The notes beneath the pieces are model-generated. The model did not search any database and had not been told where the DNA came from. It worked only from the letters and a program-made list of their open reading frames with translations. From positions 1-64,000 of the forward strand of contig CAIUMM010000040.1 of the NCBI GenBank assembly GCA_903900265.1: a DNA stretch of 64,000 nt, written 5' to 3'. The position numbers and the translations under genes are program-made. This document shows positions 42,313-50,168 of the stretch, in pieces. The DNA comes from an uncultured Pseudomonadota bacterium (lineage in GTDB: Bacteria; Myxococcota_A; UBA796; SXON01). Positions within the stretch are counted from its first letter, which is position 1, and every line of letters begins with the position of its first letter.

Positions 42313-42828
42313 TCACTCTGCAGCATCGGACGTAGGCTTGGGGGTGTCTGCGGGCCCGGGCAGCGCGGCCTCGGGCTTGAAATTCCAGCCGCCAAACGCA
42401 GCAGCCCATCCCAACACCGCGGCGAAGAACAGCAGCACGCACACCATCGCGTACGCGTTCGCACCGAGCCTCGCCGCAAACAACGCCGTCTGCGAATCCG
42501 ACAACGCGCGTTCTAACCTTGTTCTCTCCTTGTTCTGGCGCTCGTACCAACGGCGCACATCGTCGATGCCCAGCGCACGCAGCTCGGCGACCGGATCCGG
42601 CTCAGGCACCTCCACGCCCATCGAGGCCAACCAAGCGCCGACTTCGGGAGCGAGCGGATGGTTTGGAAAGCGCCTGAGCGCGGCCCCCACCGCCTCTGGA
42701 CGGCCGTCTTCGACCGACAACGCGTCGAAGAGATCGCTGGTGCCCGGCGCCTCCGTGAAGGCCTCAAGTCGAGCACAGAGGGCCGCTGCCGTCGGCGATG
42801 TATCCACAGCGGCGCCCCGAGAGCTCAA
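42313..42828 (-). CDS. Small C-terminally anchored membrane protein of unknown function
   Basis: A 171-residue protein I do not recognise. The first ~115 residues are helical and charged (ALCARLEAFTEAPGTSDLFD, IDDVRRWYERQNKERTRLER). One transmembrane helix lies near residues 126-146 (AYAMVCVLLFFAAVLGWAAA), followed by a short Pro-rich tail. The start is TTG 42828, overlapping the preceding lipoprotein's stop (TTGA); GTG 42807 is an alternative. It is 17 bp upstream of pepP. Overlaps on both sides argue that it is a real gene. Confidence 0.7.
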   Translation of the reverse strand: MSSRGAAVDTSPTAAALCARLEAFTEAPGTSDLFDALSVEDGRPEAVGAALRRFPNHPLAPEVGAWLASMGVEVPEPDPVAELRALGIDDVRRWYERQNKERTRLERALSDSQTALFAARLGANAYAMVCVLLFFAAVLGWAAAFGGWNFKPEAALPGPADTPKPTSDAAE

Positions 42829-43685
42829 GTTTGCGGAACGAACAGCAGCCAGGTCAAGTGGGCCGGCGTGACCGAAGCGTGGACCGTTGCACCGTCGGAG
42901 ATGCCCTTGCCAACTACGCCTTCGAGGTTGCCGTGGTAGTCCACCGCGTACACGTCATAGCTGCCGGCAGGCACGGTCGGGTCGGTGACGGTGACGTCAA
43001 AGGTGCCGGCGACCTCGGTGCCCAAGGGTCCGAACGCGACAGCGATGGCGGCGGTCACGGGCCAGAACGCGCCGATGTGGTCCGCGCCGACGACGCCCAC
43101 CGAGTACATGCCCGCGTCATAGCCGATAGGCACGGTCAGAATTGCAGGATCTACCGTCCATTCTACGGTGTCAAAGGTGTACGATCCCGACTGGGTGATC
43201 GAGGTAGGACCGGTCATCTTCGGCAGGAACAGCGGACTTGGAGCCGCCCAAGCCGCGCTCTGTTCGACGATCGCCTGCACACGAATACGGCCGTAGTCCT
43301 TGCCCTCGACCCCCTCGCCCACCACATCGAGCTTGTACTCGCCCGCGCCGAGGCCGGTGAAGCTGAAGTTCCCCGACGCGTCGGTTTGGGACTTGAAGCA
43401 GCTGGTGACGCACGCCTGCACCTCGACATCCGCGCCCACCGGGCCATCCCACGCCACCACAGTTCCGGTGATGCTGGCATCGTCCGGCGGATCGGTGTCG
43501 GCGTCCGCGTCGGCATCGGTGTCGGCGTCGGTATCCGCGTCCGAATCGGTCGTGGCGGTGTCGTCCGTGGAGGTACCGGTGCAGCCAACGAGGCCCATTC
43601 CACCGAGCAGCAGCCCGGAGACCGGCAACACCAACGAGCACGTAGCAGCGGACAGACCAGCAAACAAAGCAGAATTCAGGCGCAT
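42825..43685 (-). CDS. Lipoprotein with Asp-rich linker and carboxypeptidase-regulatory-like domain
   Basis: A 286-residue lipoprotein. A long signal ends LLLGGMGLVGC (C35). A low-complexity linker of alternating Asp with Ala/Thr (TDSDADTDADTDADADADTD) follows. Then comes a beta-sandwich like carboxypeptidase regulatory/CarboxypepD_reg domains: ITGTVVAWDGPVGADVEVQA, SGNFSFTGLGAGEYKLDVVG. The C-terminal half is all-beta and unassigned. ATG 43685 has TGAGG before it. Such Asp-rich linkers are common in myxobacterial surface lipoproteins and probably bind calcium. It shares the short SGxF fold signature with the lipoprotein at 45125-45901, suggesting a related family in this cluster. Confidence 0.85.
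   Translation of the reverse strand: MRLNSALFAGLSAATCSLVLPVSGLLLGGMGLVGCTGTSTDDTATTDSDADTDADTDADADADTDPPDDASITGTVVAWDGPVGADVEVQACVTSCFKSQTDASGNFSFTGLGAGEYKLDVVGEGVEGKDYGRIRVQAIVEQSAAWAAPSPLFLPKMTGPTSITQSGSYTFDTVEWTVDPAILTVPIGYDAGMYSVGVVGADHIGAFWPVTAAIAVAFGPLGTEVAGTFDVTVTDPTVPAGSYDVYAVDYHGNLEGVVGKGISDGATVHASVTPAHLTWLLFVPQT
43491..43550 (-). repeat. Degenerate hexamer repeat encoding the Asp-rich linker
   Basis: About ten imperfect units of the form GACGCN GAC ACN encode alternating Asp and Ala/Thr residues of the lipoprotein linker. Repetition is in frame, with synonymous variation between units, so it is old or selected rather than a fresh slippage product. Confidence 0.8.
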
Positions 43686-43747
43686 GGAGAACCTCAGGGG
43701 AGCGAAGGAGCAGCGTAACGGGAAAGCACGATCGGCGATAGCAGATT

Positions 43748-44746
43748 TCAGCCCTTCAACAGCAGCTTCGACCGCGGATCGACGAGCAAGTAGATCACCC
43801 ACACTGCGACGGGCAAGCCACCGAGACAGCACGGCGCAGGCACCATCCCCGCGGTCGCGAGCACGATCAGCGCCACCCGACCTACCGCGACGTTCTTCCG
43901 AAAGATCCAGCGACGATTGGAGGCCCGCAGCTCCCGCCCGAGCAGCAGCCACAGCATCGAAGTTCCGCCGCTCAGCACATCGAGCACCGTCTCCCAGCGG
44001 ATGCCGCCGAGGGTGTAGGTCTGCCAGCTGTGCCAACTCAGCCCAGAGCACGCGGCCAACATCATCAGCGCCGCGACCACCCACGTCACCGTGCCCGCGG
44101 TGCGCAGCCGGTCGAGGTGCTGTTGGTGCGCGGCGTCCAGCCCCTGCGCGGACTCCGGCCCCAGGCGGTAGAACGGCTCCGCGCCCGCTCCGACGCCGAT
44201 CGCGGCGCCCAGCGCGCGCCGATCCGCAGGCGCCGACGACCACCAGCCGGCAGCGGGCCCGTCACTCAGCGAGCGCCCCTGACGGTACAGGTTGGAGAGC
44301 CATCGCAGGAAGTCAGGATGGAGCGTATCGGCAGGATCATCGGGGTGTTCGGCCTTCTCCACGCGGCTGACCTCACCGCCCTGATCCACCCACTCCCCAA
44401 AAACCCGGTTTTGCTCTTGCACCGTCGCGAGGATGGTACCGGCGAGGGTGTCGTCCGATGGCAGGTTCGCACCGTCAAAAACGTAGCGGAACAGCGTCTC
44501 TGCGCAGCGAACGGCGACGCGCTGCCCCTTCCCGGGGAGCACCTTGACGGTGTACACCCATCCGTCATCCATCGAGGACGCGGCGGCAGGAAAGCGCAGT
44601 AGGATTCCCCCGCTTTGACGGAGCAATTGCTCTACAGACAAGTCGCCCGCAGCGTTCCGGGACCGCGTGCCGTCGGGCACGCCAAGGTCTACGAAACCCC
44701 TCAGGAGGCGGGCGTAGGGTTCGTCAAATTGCGCGATGGCGGCCAT
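43748..44746 (-). CDS. Predicted inner membrane protein, unknown function
   Basis: A 332-residue protein. The first ~215 residues are soluble and unrecognised (MAAIAQFDEPYARLLRGFVD, VKVLPGKGQRVAVRCAETLF). Three or four transmembrane helices cluster in the last third: TWVVAALMMLAACSG, a segment at VLSGGTSMLWLLLG, VALIVLATAGMVPAPCCLGG and VAVWVIYLLVD. The final segment with GLPVAVWVIYLLVDPR resembles small TM2-like or DUF membrane domains. It sits 34 bp downstream of a TM2-type gene in the same direction. No catalytic motif is visible. Confidence 0.75.
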   Translation of the reverse strand: MAAIAQFDEPYARLLRGFVDLGVPDGTRSRNAAGDLSVEQLLRQSGGILLRFPAAASSMDDGWVYTVKVLPGKGQRVAVRCAETLFRYVFDGANLPSDDTLAGTILATVQEQNRVFGEWVDQGGEVSRVEKAEHPDDPADTLHPDFLRWLSNLYRQGRSLSDGPAAGWWSSAPADRRALGAAIGVGAGAEPFYRLGPESAQGLDAAHQQHLDRLRTAGTVTWVVAALMMLAACSGLSWHSWQTYTLGGIRWETVLDVLSGGTSMLWLLLGRELRASNRRWIFRKNVAVGRVALIVLATAGMVPAPCCLGGLPVAVWVIYLLVDPRSKLLLKG

Positions 44747-44780
44747 GCGGCCGGTTTATCGCGCTACCGCCGACCCGACG

Positions 44781-45062
44781 TCAATCCTTGAAGATGGCGT
44801 CGAGGAATGGGAGTCCGTTTTCGTTCTCCCCGATGGCCTGCCCGCTCTGCAGCTTGCCAGCCAAAAGGTAAGCGTCGTACACAAAAACGCAGGCGGCGAG
44901 CGTGCCGAGGCCGCACGCGCACATCGAGACGGTCGTGATTCCTACCGCGATCGCCGCTTTCTTCTGCTGCCCGATCAGGAAATAGCCGAGCCCGCCGAAG
45001 ATAAAGTTTGCTGCGGCGAGGAGCACCGGGTTCGCGTCGGGCTTGGTGATCATCTGACCCAT
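44781..45062 (-). CDS. Small TM2-like membrane protein
   Basis: A 93-residue protein with two transmembrane helices: VLLAAANFIFGGLGYFLIGQ and AIAVGITTVSMCACGLGTLA, separated by the basic turn QKKA. The glycine-rich first helix with GLGYFLIGQ is like the TM2 domain (GxGxFYxG). The tail is acidic. Function unknown. It is 34 bp upstream of another membrane protein gene and 62 bp downstream of a lipoprotein gene. Confidence 0.75.
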   Translation of the reverse strand: MGQMITKPDANPVLLAAANFIFGGLGYFLIGQQKKAAIAVGITTVSMCACGLGTLAACVFVYDAYLLAGKLQSGQAIGENENGLPFLDAIFKD

Positions 45063-45124
45063 GCGGGCCTCCGTCGGCTCAAGGCGAGCCGCAAATTGCG
45101 AGAGATTAGCAGGCCAGTGCGGCT

Positions 45125-45901
45125 TTATTCTTGGTAAACGAACGTGGGGTAGATCGGCACCATCCCCCCATCTTCGGCGAGGTATTGGTAGATCGCCACA
45201 TGGCGCGTGTCGTCGCCGTTGTCGTACTCGACGCTGGCTACGAGCCCGCCTGCGTCCACACCGAAGGCGGCGTACAGGCCATCGGTGCCCGTGCCGGTGG
45301 CTTCCGGATCATACACGCCGGAGTCGTCATGGTAGCAGGCAGTGATCTCGGCGCCTTGTGCCGGGGTAATCACGATGTTGGCGTCGTCTTCAACCGGCAT
45401 CGCGTCCACGTCAGAGACGTTCATCCACTTTCGCACCTCACCGACCACCGCTACGCCGCTGCCGGCCTCCCCGACGGTCTCCGCTCCCGGACAGCCCGCC
45501 CAATCCGCGCGCAGCGCGTCCGTCCAGTCCGCCGAGGCCACCCATGGAAATCCAGTCCCCGCGTCGAAGTCGAACAACCCGGCGTTGCCGGAGAACGCCG
45601 TCGGGACGTACCCGCCCCCATCCGGTCCTTGAACCTGCACAAAGAAAGCGTCCCCGGCTGGAACAGCGGCCGTGAAGAAGCCACTCTCATCGGTGGTCGC
45701 CTCAGCAACGGTCACGCCGTCGCCGTCGAGGGTCTGCACCATCGCGCCGCCCACCACGCCGCCGATCCCCCCGGGGGAGTCGAACACCGTGCCCGACATC
45801 TGCACCTCGGAAGCCGGCATGCAGCCCGAGACCAACAGCATCGCCGTGAGTCCGCTCGCCCACACCCCACCGAGGCCCATAGAACCGTGCGTATCCGTCA
45901 T
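45125..45901 (-). CDS. Lipoprotein with carboxypeptidase-regulatory-like N-terminal domain
   Basis: A 258-residue lipoprotein. The signal GLTAMLLVSGC ends in a lipobox (C27). Residues 33-100 form a beta-sandwich of the regulatory type: MSGTVFDSPGGIGGVVGGAM, then TTDESGFFTAAVPAGDAFFV. The C-terminal half contains WMNVSDVDAMPVEDDANIVI and is unassigned. The ATG at 45901 overlaps the stop of the next upstream lipoprotein (ATGA) and has GGGAGC before it, so the two are translated together. Probably a surface or periplasmic binding protein; nothing more specific can be said. Confidence 0.8.
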   Translation of the reverse strand: MTDTHGSMGLGGVWASGLTAMLLVSGCMPASEVQMSGTVFDSPGGIGGVVGGAMVQTLDGDGVTVAEATTDESGFFTAAVPAGDAFFVQVQGPDGGGYVPTAFSGNAGLFDFDAGTGFPWVASADWTDALRADWAGCPGAETVGEAGSGVAVVGEVRKWMNVSDVDAMPVEDDANIVITPAQGAEITACYHDDSGVYDPEATGTGTDGLYAAFGVDAGGLVASVEYDNGDDTRHVAIYQYLAEDGGMVPIYPTFVYQE

Positions 45902-46644
45902 TGTGCGCTCCCATTGAACCAGTATGCCATTCCGACCTCCCCCGCGAGGAGCGGGTAGGTCTCTTCGGCCCCGAGGCCGCTCTCGACGCGTACATCCCCC
46001 GCAGGGATCGACGTCGCGACGAAGTAGCTCAGCGGCCCATCCACCACCGCAGTGACCACGCCTTCGTCGTCCACGCGGAAGCACGAAGGGACGATGCCGG
46101 CGACCCGGACATCCTCGCAGGCCCACGGCGCCTCGTCGTCGCCCGTCCAAGGCGCACCGATCACCGTGACCATGCCGCTGTCCGCAGGGGCGCGCACCGA
46201 ATCGCCCAGCAGCGTCAGCAGCGCGTCTACGCCCTCGGCCTCCGCCCCAAACAACGCTCCCGCAAACCACGACGCATCCCGGTCGGGCGACGCGAAGCGC
46301 CAAACCGCCGCCGGGCTGGTGGACAAGCGCACGGTAAACCGCGTTGAAGGGGGCAAGTCGACGCTCCAGTACCCGGCGTAGTCCTCGTAGGGCTCAGTCG
46401 CGACGACCGTCTCCGCTGCGGACCCTTCTGCCCCAGCGTCCGGGACGAACTCCACGGTCTCGTCCCCCGTCGCGCCTTCGGCGAACCGCGAGTAGAGCGC
46501 GTCGGCCTGCGGCGAGCTGTAGACGTAGCCAGACCAGGTGACAAGCCCGTCCTCCACCGGCGGGGTGGTGCAGCCGGCCGCGAGGACTACGCCGAGGAGG
46601 AATCCTCGGCCCATCGGCGCACATCCAAAAAGCAAACCCATCAT
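45898..46644 (-). CDS. Lipoprotein, unknown function
   Basis: A 248-residue lipoprotein. Signal FLLGVVLAAGC has its lipobox about residue 25. The mature part is all-beta with a Gly/Asp-rich pattern: LVTWSGYVYSSPQADALYSR, AGYWSVDLPPSTRFTVRLST, GMVTVIGAPWTGDDEAPWAC. Two cysteines (WACEDVRVAGIVPSC) may form a disulphide. Start: ATG 46644 or the adjacent 46641 following a GAGGGGGG ribosome site; an internal ATG at 46614 would also give a valid signal. It ends overlapping the next lipoprotein gene and begins 11 bp after recO. The pair seems to be one functional unit. Confidence 0.8.
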   Translation of the reverse strand: MMGLLFGCAPMGRGFLLGVVLAAGCTTPPVEDGLVTWSGYVYSSPQADALYSRFAEGATGDETVEFVPDAGAEGSAAETVVATEPYEDYAGYWSVDLPPSTRFTVRLSTSPAAVWRFASPDRDASWFAGALFGAEAEGVDALLTLLGDSVRAPADSGMVTVIGAPWTGDDEAPWACEDVRVAGIVPSCFRVDDEGVVTAVVDGPLSYFVATSIPAGDVRVESGLGAEETYPLLAGEVGMAYWFNGSAQ

Positions 46645-46655
46645 CACCCCCCTCG

Positions 46656-47387
46656 CTAACCCTGCAGCCACACGCGTGCGCGCAGCCCCTGACCCAGATG
46701 CGCCTCGACCAGCGCGAGCATGGGCGCCACTGCGGCGCGCTCCCCGTAGGCCTGCAGCAGCGGCAAGCGACGTAGCTGAGCCAACTGTGCAAGGTCTTCC
46801 AAGGGGATTCGAGGCGAGCCCGCGACGTCCGGCGGGACGTGGTCCACATGGAACGCCCCGCCTCCTTGGGGGACCCACGCCATCGGGAGCGCCGGCGCCT
46901 CCCCACACGCAGGACAACGCTCCAGCGCAGGCGCCAGCCCTCCGAAGGTCAGCAGCTTCGCCAGCAGCGCCGCGAGGAAGCCATCCGAAGGGTCTTCGGG
47001 GTGCTGGTCCAACAGCAAAAGCGCAGTCTCCAAGCATCCAAACAACCGCGTATCGGGGACGGTTGTGGCGAGCGCACCGGCGACCTCGCACGCGATCGCA
47101 GCCGGCCCGAGCCGCTCCAAACGTGCCCGCAAGCCGATCCGGCTCTCCAGCACCTCGGCCCCGACCAGCGTATACAAGTCGGAGGACCCCGAACGCAGCC
47201 CCACCCGTGCGCGCACGCCAAGATCTAAACCCGCGAAGGGGCTTTTCGCGCGGCGCGCTCGATTGCCCCACGCAGACACGCGACCACGCTCGGCGGTGAG
47301 CAAATAGTAGATGCGGTCGTCCTCGCCCTGATCGAGGCGCCCGACGACGATCGCGTCGACCGTCTCCGTTGTTCGACGGGCAGCCAC
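46656..47387 (-). CDS. recO: DNA repair protein RecO
   Basis: RecO loads RecA on SSB-coated DNA with RecR and anneals strands. The 243-residue protein has the N-terminal OB-fold (DAIVVGRLDQGEDDRIYYLL, then ERGRVSAWGNRARRAKSPFA) and the helical C-terminal part with CPACGEAP. Zinc-binding RecO proteins have two CxxC pairs; here only one pair is visible, so the zinc site may be lost. Start ATG 47387. It follows a RodZ-like gene by 6 bp in the same direction. Confidence 0.92.
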   Translation of the reverse strand: MAARRTTETVDAIVVGRLDQGEDDRIYYLLTAERGRVSAWGNRARRAKSPFAGLDLGVRARVGLRSGSSDLYTLVGAEVLESRIGLRARLERLGPAAIACEVAGALATTVPDTRLFGCLETALLLLDQHPEDPSDGFLAALLAKLLTFGGLAPALERCPACGEAPALPMAWVPQGGGAFHVDHVPPDVAGSPRIPLEDLAQLAQLRRLPLLQAYGERAAVAPMLALVEAHLGQGLRARVWLQG

Positions 47388-47393
47388 GTGGCG

Positions 47394-48050
47394 CTACTCG
47401 CCGTCGTCGATGAACACCAGCCGACGGGGCCGTGACTGGTGGCCCAGTGGCTTCAGGGGTTTGCCCTGAAACTGGAGCTCCAGACCATCGAGGGTCTCCA
47501 ACTCGATGCTGACCTTGTCGCGACCGCCGAACGTCATGCCCTTACCGGGCTTCAACGCCTCAGCGAACCGCATCTCACCGTCCACAAATACCCGCAAGCG
47601 AATCGCCTCTTCGACGTCCACCTTCACGGAGAGGTCGGTGGGCTCTCCAACCGCCGCGGTCTCCGTTGGCGCCGCCGCCCCAAAAAGCTTGATCAGCGCC
47701 AGCAATACGAGCGCCGATGCCCCGCCTACCGCCGCGGTTTGGTACGCACGCCTGCGGGAAGCCGAGGAGGGATGCGCCGGGCTGGTCACGGTCAAAACTG
47801 GGGATCCGTCCTCCTCTTCCGCAGGGGCGACGACGCGCGTGCCCGCGGGCGCGACCTCAGGAAGATCGAGCAGCACTCTGTACTTTTTGGTAAATCCAAG
47901 CAGGAATGGCCCGGACGGGAACGCCGTCAAGTCATCCTTCTCAAGCGCTTCGAGGTAGCGCGGGTTGATGCGCGTGCGCGCGCTGACCTCAGCGAGGGTC
48001 CAGCCCTTGGCTTCCCGGGCAGCACGGAGCTGTTGACCTTGAGTGCTCAT
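47394..48050 (-). CDS. RodZ-like helix-turn-helix membrane protein
   Basis: A 218-residue protein. An N-terminal HTH_25 domain (QLRAAREAKGWTLAEVSART, then INPRYLEALEKDD and PSGPFLLGFTKKY) is typical of RodZ, whose cytoplasmic part binds MreB. One transmembrane helix lies near residues 105-124 (AAVGGASALVLLALIKLFGA). The periplasmic part (IRLRVFVDGEMRFAEALKPG, then FGGRDKVSIELE) resembles the DUF4115 domain. It is shorter than E. coli RodZ (337). ATG 48050 overlaps the TPR lipoprotein stop (ATGA). No mreB lies nearby, so a shape role is inferred only from the architecture. Confidence 0.88.
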   Translation of the reverse strand: MSTQGQQLRAAREAKGWTLAEVSARTRINPRYLEALEKDDLTAFPSGPFLLGFTKKYRVLLDLPEVAPAGTRVVAPAEEEDGSPVLTVTSPAHPSSASRRRAYQTAAVGGASALVLLALIKLFGAAAPTETAAVGEPTDLSVKVDVEEAIRLRVFVDGEMRFAEALKPGKGMTFGGRDKVSIELETLDGLELQFQGKPLKPLGHQSRPRRLVFIDDGE

Positions 48051-48805
48051 GAGCCCGTCAGGCAGGCCCGGGCCTGATCACCAAGCGGCGTACCGCGCAT
48101 CTTCTCCACCAGCTGCCGCAGCGCGTCCCGGCCAAGCTCGGGGGCGTCTCCCTTGGCTTGCAGGCACGCCACCCGCACATCGGCGCCTTGCGCGTCGGCC
48201 GGGCAGTTCGCCTTCAAGCCATCGTAGGCGGCGACCGCATTGTCGGGATGTCCCAGCTTTTCTTCCGCGAGGCCGAGGTGAAACCAGCCCTGACAGAGCG
48301 TAGGCGCGCGACGCGTCGCCTCCCGCGCGCTCTCCACGGCCTTCGCGTAGTCGCCGTTCTCCACGTAGGCGAGCGAGAGATTGGAAAGGACCAACGCCAC
48401 ATTCCGGTACTCAAGATCCCCCATCGCGCGGGTGAACAGCGCGATCGCCGCGGTGTTGTCTCCCCGGCGGAGCTTCATGGCGCCATAATTGACGAGGATC
48501 TCCGCCTCGTCCGGCTTGATCCGAAGCGCCCGCTTGAACTCGGCCTCGGCTTCCTCAGGGAGACCTTTGGAGAGGTACGCAACGGCGAGCAGGTTGGCCG
48601 CACGCCAGTTGCGCGGATCCTGCTCCTCCGCCCTGCGCAGCGCCTCAATCGCAGCCTCGGGGTTTCCCTCCCGGTAGTACGCAGCCGCGAGCTCGGTCTG
48701 CGCAGCGGCACGCTCGGCGTTTTTGACCGATACACAGCCCACAAGCCCAGCGAGCGCTGAACCCAAGACCACATACGAGAGCAAACCGATCAGAGCATGA
48801 CGCAT
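48047..48805 (-). CDS. TPR-repeat lipoprotein (PilF/PilW-like)
   Basis: A 252-residue lipoprotein. The signal ends LAGLVGC; five or so tetratricopeptide repeats follow (LAAAYYREGNPEAAIEALRR, LAVAYLSKGLPEEAEAEFKR, LSLAYVENGDYAKAVESARE, LGLAEEKLGHPDNAVAAYDG). Two late cysteines (CPADAQGADVRVAC) may pair. The architecture resembles PilF/PilW, pilotins for type IV pilus secretins, but no pilus genes are in the window, so a general scaffold is equally likely. ATG 48805 has GAGGT 5 bases upstream and is preferred to the GTG at 48811. It is 12 bp after mtnP and overlaps the RodZ-like gene. Confidence 0.85.
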   Translation of the reverse strand: MRHALIGLLSYVVLGSALAGLVGCVSVKNAERAAAQTELAAAYYREGNPEAAIEALRRAEEQDPRNWRAANLLAVAYLSKGLPEEAEAEFKRALRIKPDEAEILVNYGAMKLRRGDNTAAIALFTRAMGDLEYRNVALVLSNLSLAYVENGDYAKAVESAREATRRAPTLCQGWFHLGLAEEKLGHPDNAVAAYDGLKANCPADAQGADVRVACLQAKGDAPELGRDALRQLVEKMRGTPLGDQARACLTGS

Positions 48806-48817
48806 GAACACCTCGAA

Positions 48818-49678
48818 CTACACCGGCATGTACTTCCCAATCAACGGGGCGAGCGCGCGGCGCGTCTCTGCGGTCACCGCACCCGGCTGGGTGAGGATCG
48901 CCGTGGCTAGCGCGTTCGATTGGGGCGAAGGCTGATTGTAAGCGAGGATCTGGGGAACAACGTTCCGAACCACCTGCTTGGCCAGCGCAGCGTTCTGGTG
49001 CAGGACCGCGACCACCTGATCGACCGTGACCGCATCGTGATCGGGGTGCCAGCAGTCGTAGTCCGTCGCCATCGCGATGGTGGCGTAGGACATCTCCGCT
49101 TCCCGGGCGAGCTTGGCCTCCGGCATGTTGGTCATGCCGATGACGCTCGCGCCCCAGGAGCGATGCAAATTGGACTCGGCGCGCGTAGAGAACGCAGGTC
49201 CTTCCATACAAACGTACGTACCGCCGTCATGAACCTTCGCGCCAGCCTCGCGGGCTGCCTGCAACAAGAAGCCACGGAGGACGCCGCAGACCGGGTCCCC
49301 AAACGCCACGTGCGCCACAAGGCCCTTCTCGAAGAAGGTGTTCTGACGCTTGAAGGTCTTGTCGATGAACTGATCGACGACGACGATGTGCCCAGGAGCG
49401 ATGTCCCCGCGCAGGGAGCCGACAGCGCTCACGGAGACGATCCACTCCACACCGACCTGCTTCAACGCGAAGATATTGGCGCGATAGTTGACCTCGGAGG
49501 GGTTGAACCGGTGGCCACGCCCATGACGCGGGAGGAACACGAGCTCCACCCCACCGTAGGTGCCGATGATCAGGTTGTCCGAAGGCTCACCGTAGGGCGT
49601 GGACACGCGCTCTTCACGAACGTTCTCGAGGCCGTCCATCTCGTACAGGCCGCTTCCGCCGATCACACCGATTCTCAT
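48818..49678 (-). CDS. mtnP: S-methyl-5'-thioadenosine phosphorylase
   Basis: This enzyme splits methylthioadenosine with phosphate to adenine and methylthioribose-1-phosphate, in the methionine salvage pathway. The 286 residues match the trimeric MTAP/PNP-II family: IGGSGLYEMDGL at the N-terminus, PRHGRGHRFNPSEVNYRANI, MEGPAFSTRAESNL, and GMTNMPEAKLAREAEMSYA. The NMPEAKLAREAE motif and the final DYDCWHP favour MTAP over inosine phosphorylase. Start ATG 49678. No mtnA or other salvage gene follows; the TPR lipoprotein is next. Since radical SAM enzymes mainly yield 5'-deoxyadenosine and some MTA-like products, recycling by this enzyme may matter here (inference). Confidence 0.95.
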   Translation of the reverse strand: MRIGVIGGSGLYEMDGLENVREERVSTPYGEPSDNLIIGTYGGVELVFLPRHGRGHRFNPSEVNYRANIFALKQVGVEWIVSVSAVGSLRGDIAPGHIVVVDQFIDKTFKRQNTFFEKGLVAHVAFGDPVCGVLRGFLLQAAREAGAKVHDGGTYVCMEGPAFSTRAESNLHRSWGASVIGMTNMPEAKLAREAEMSYATIAMATDYDCWHPDHDAVTVDQVVAVLHQNAALAKQVVRNVVPQILAYNQPSPQSNALATAILTQPGAVTAETRRALAPLIGKYMPV

Positions 49679-49740
49679 GACTACTCCAAGAATGACATCG
49701 CGAGGCTAACGCAGCGCACCGAACCCTGACGGCTGAACCC

Positions 49741-50094
49741 TCAGAAGAGAGAGCCGGCGCCAGACCCGTTCGCTACCGCCAGCGCGGAGTTAGGATCCGC
49801 GAACCGGTACACGGTGCTGCCTTTAGGGACAAGCAGGAGATCCTCCGCAGCCGCGCGACGTAGGGTCGCCTCATCGTTGCGCAGCTGGTCCACTTCACGT
49901 TGCAGGCGCGCTACGTCGGCGTCGATCTCGTCACGATGCCGATTGGCAGCGCTTAGCTCTGCCTCAATGCGCTGCGCGTGCAACCACCCGCTGCTTCCAA
50001 AAACCGCGAAGTAGCAAAGCGCTACGATCGCGCCGGCCGGCAGCAGGGTGAACGCGAAAAAGCGTGTGAGTACAGGCATGAATGACCGCCCCAT
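49741..50094 (-). CDS. FtsB/DivIC-like septum protein
   Basis: A 117-residue bitopic protein. A transmembrane helix near residues 13-31 (FFAFTLLPAGAIVALCYFAV) is followed by a coiled coil of about 45 residues (IEAELSAANRHRDEIDADVA, then LQREVDQLRNDEATL), as in FtsB, which links FtsQ and FtsL in the divisome. A short conserved-looking tail (PKGSTVYRF) follows. ATG 50094 or 50079 are both possible. It is downstream of a sugar-phosphate transferase gene and 62 bp upstream of mtnP, not near ftsL or eno; identification is by architecture. Confidence 0.8.
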   Translation of the reverse strand: MGRSFMPVLTRFFAFTLLPAGAIVALCYFAVFGSSGWLHAQRIEAELSAANRHRDEIDADVARLQREVDQLRNDEATLRRAAAEDLLLVPKGSTVYRFADPNSALAVANGSGAGSLF

Positions 50095-50168
50095 GAAGTA
50101 TCCGTTGTCTGTTGACACGGCAAGGGGGAAAATTGGAAGAATCAGGGGTGCCAACACCGGATCAACGA

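Noticed and set aside
43491..43550. Hexamer repeats considered as a CRISPR or structural repeat array
   Set aside because: Units are in frame, imperfect, without spacers, and encode an Asp-rich protein linker.
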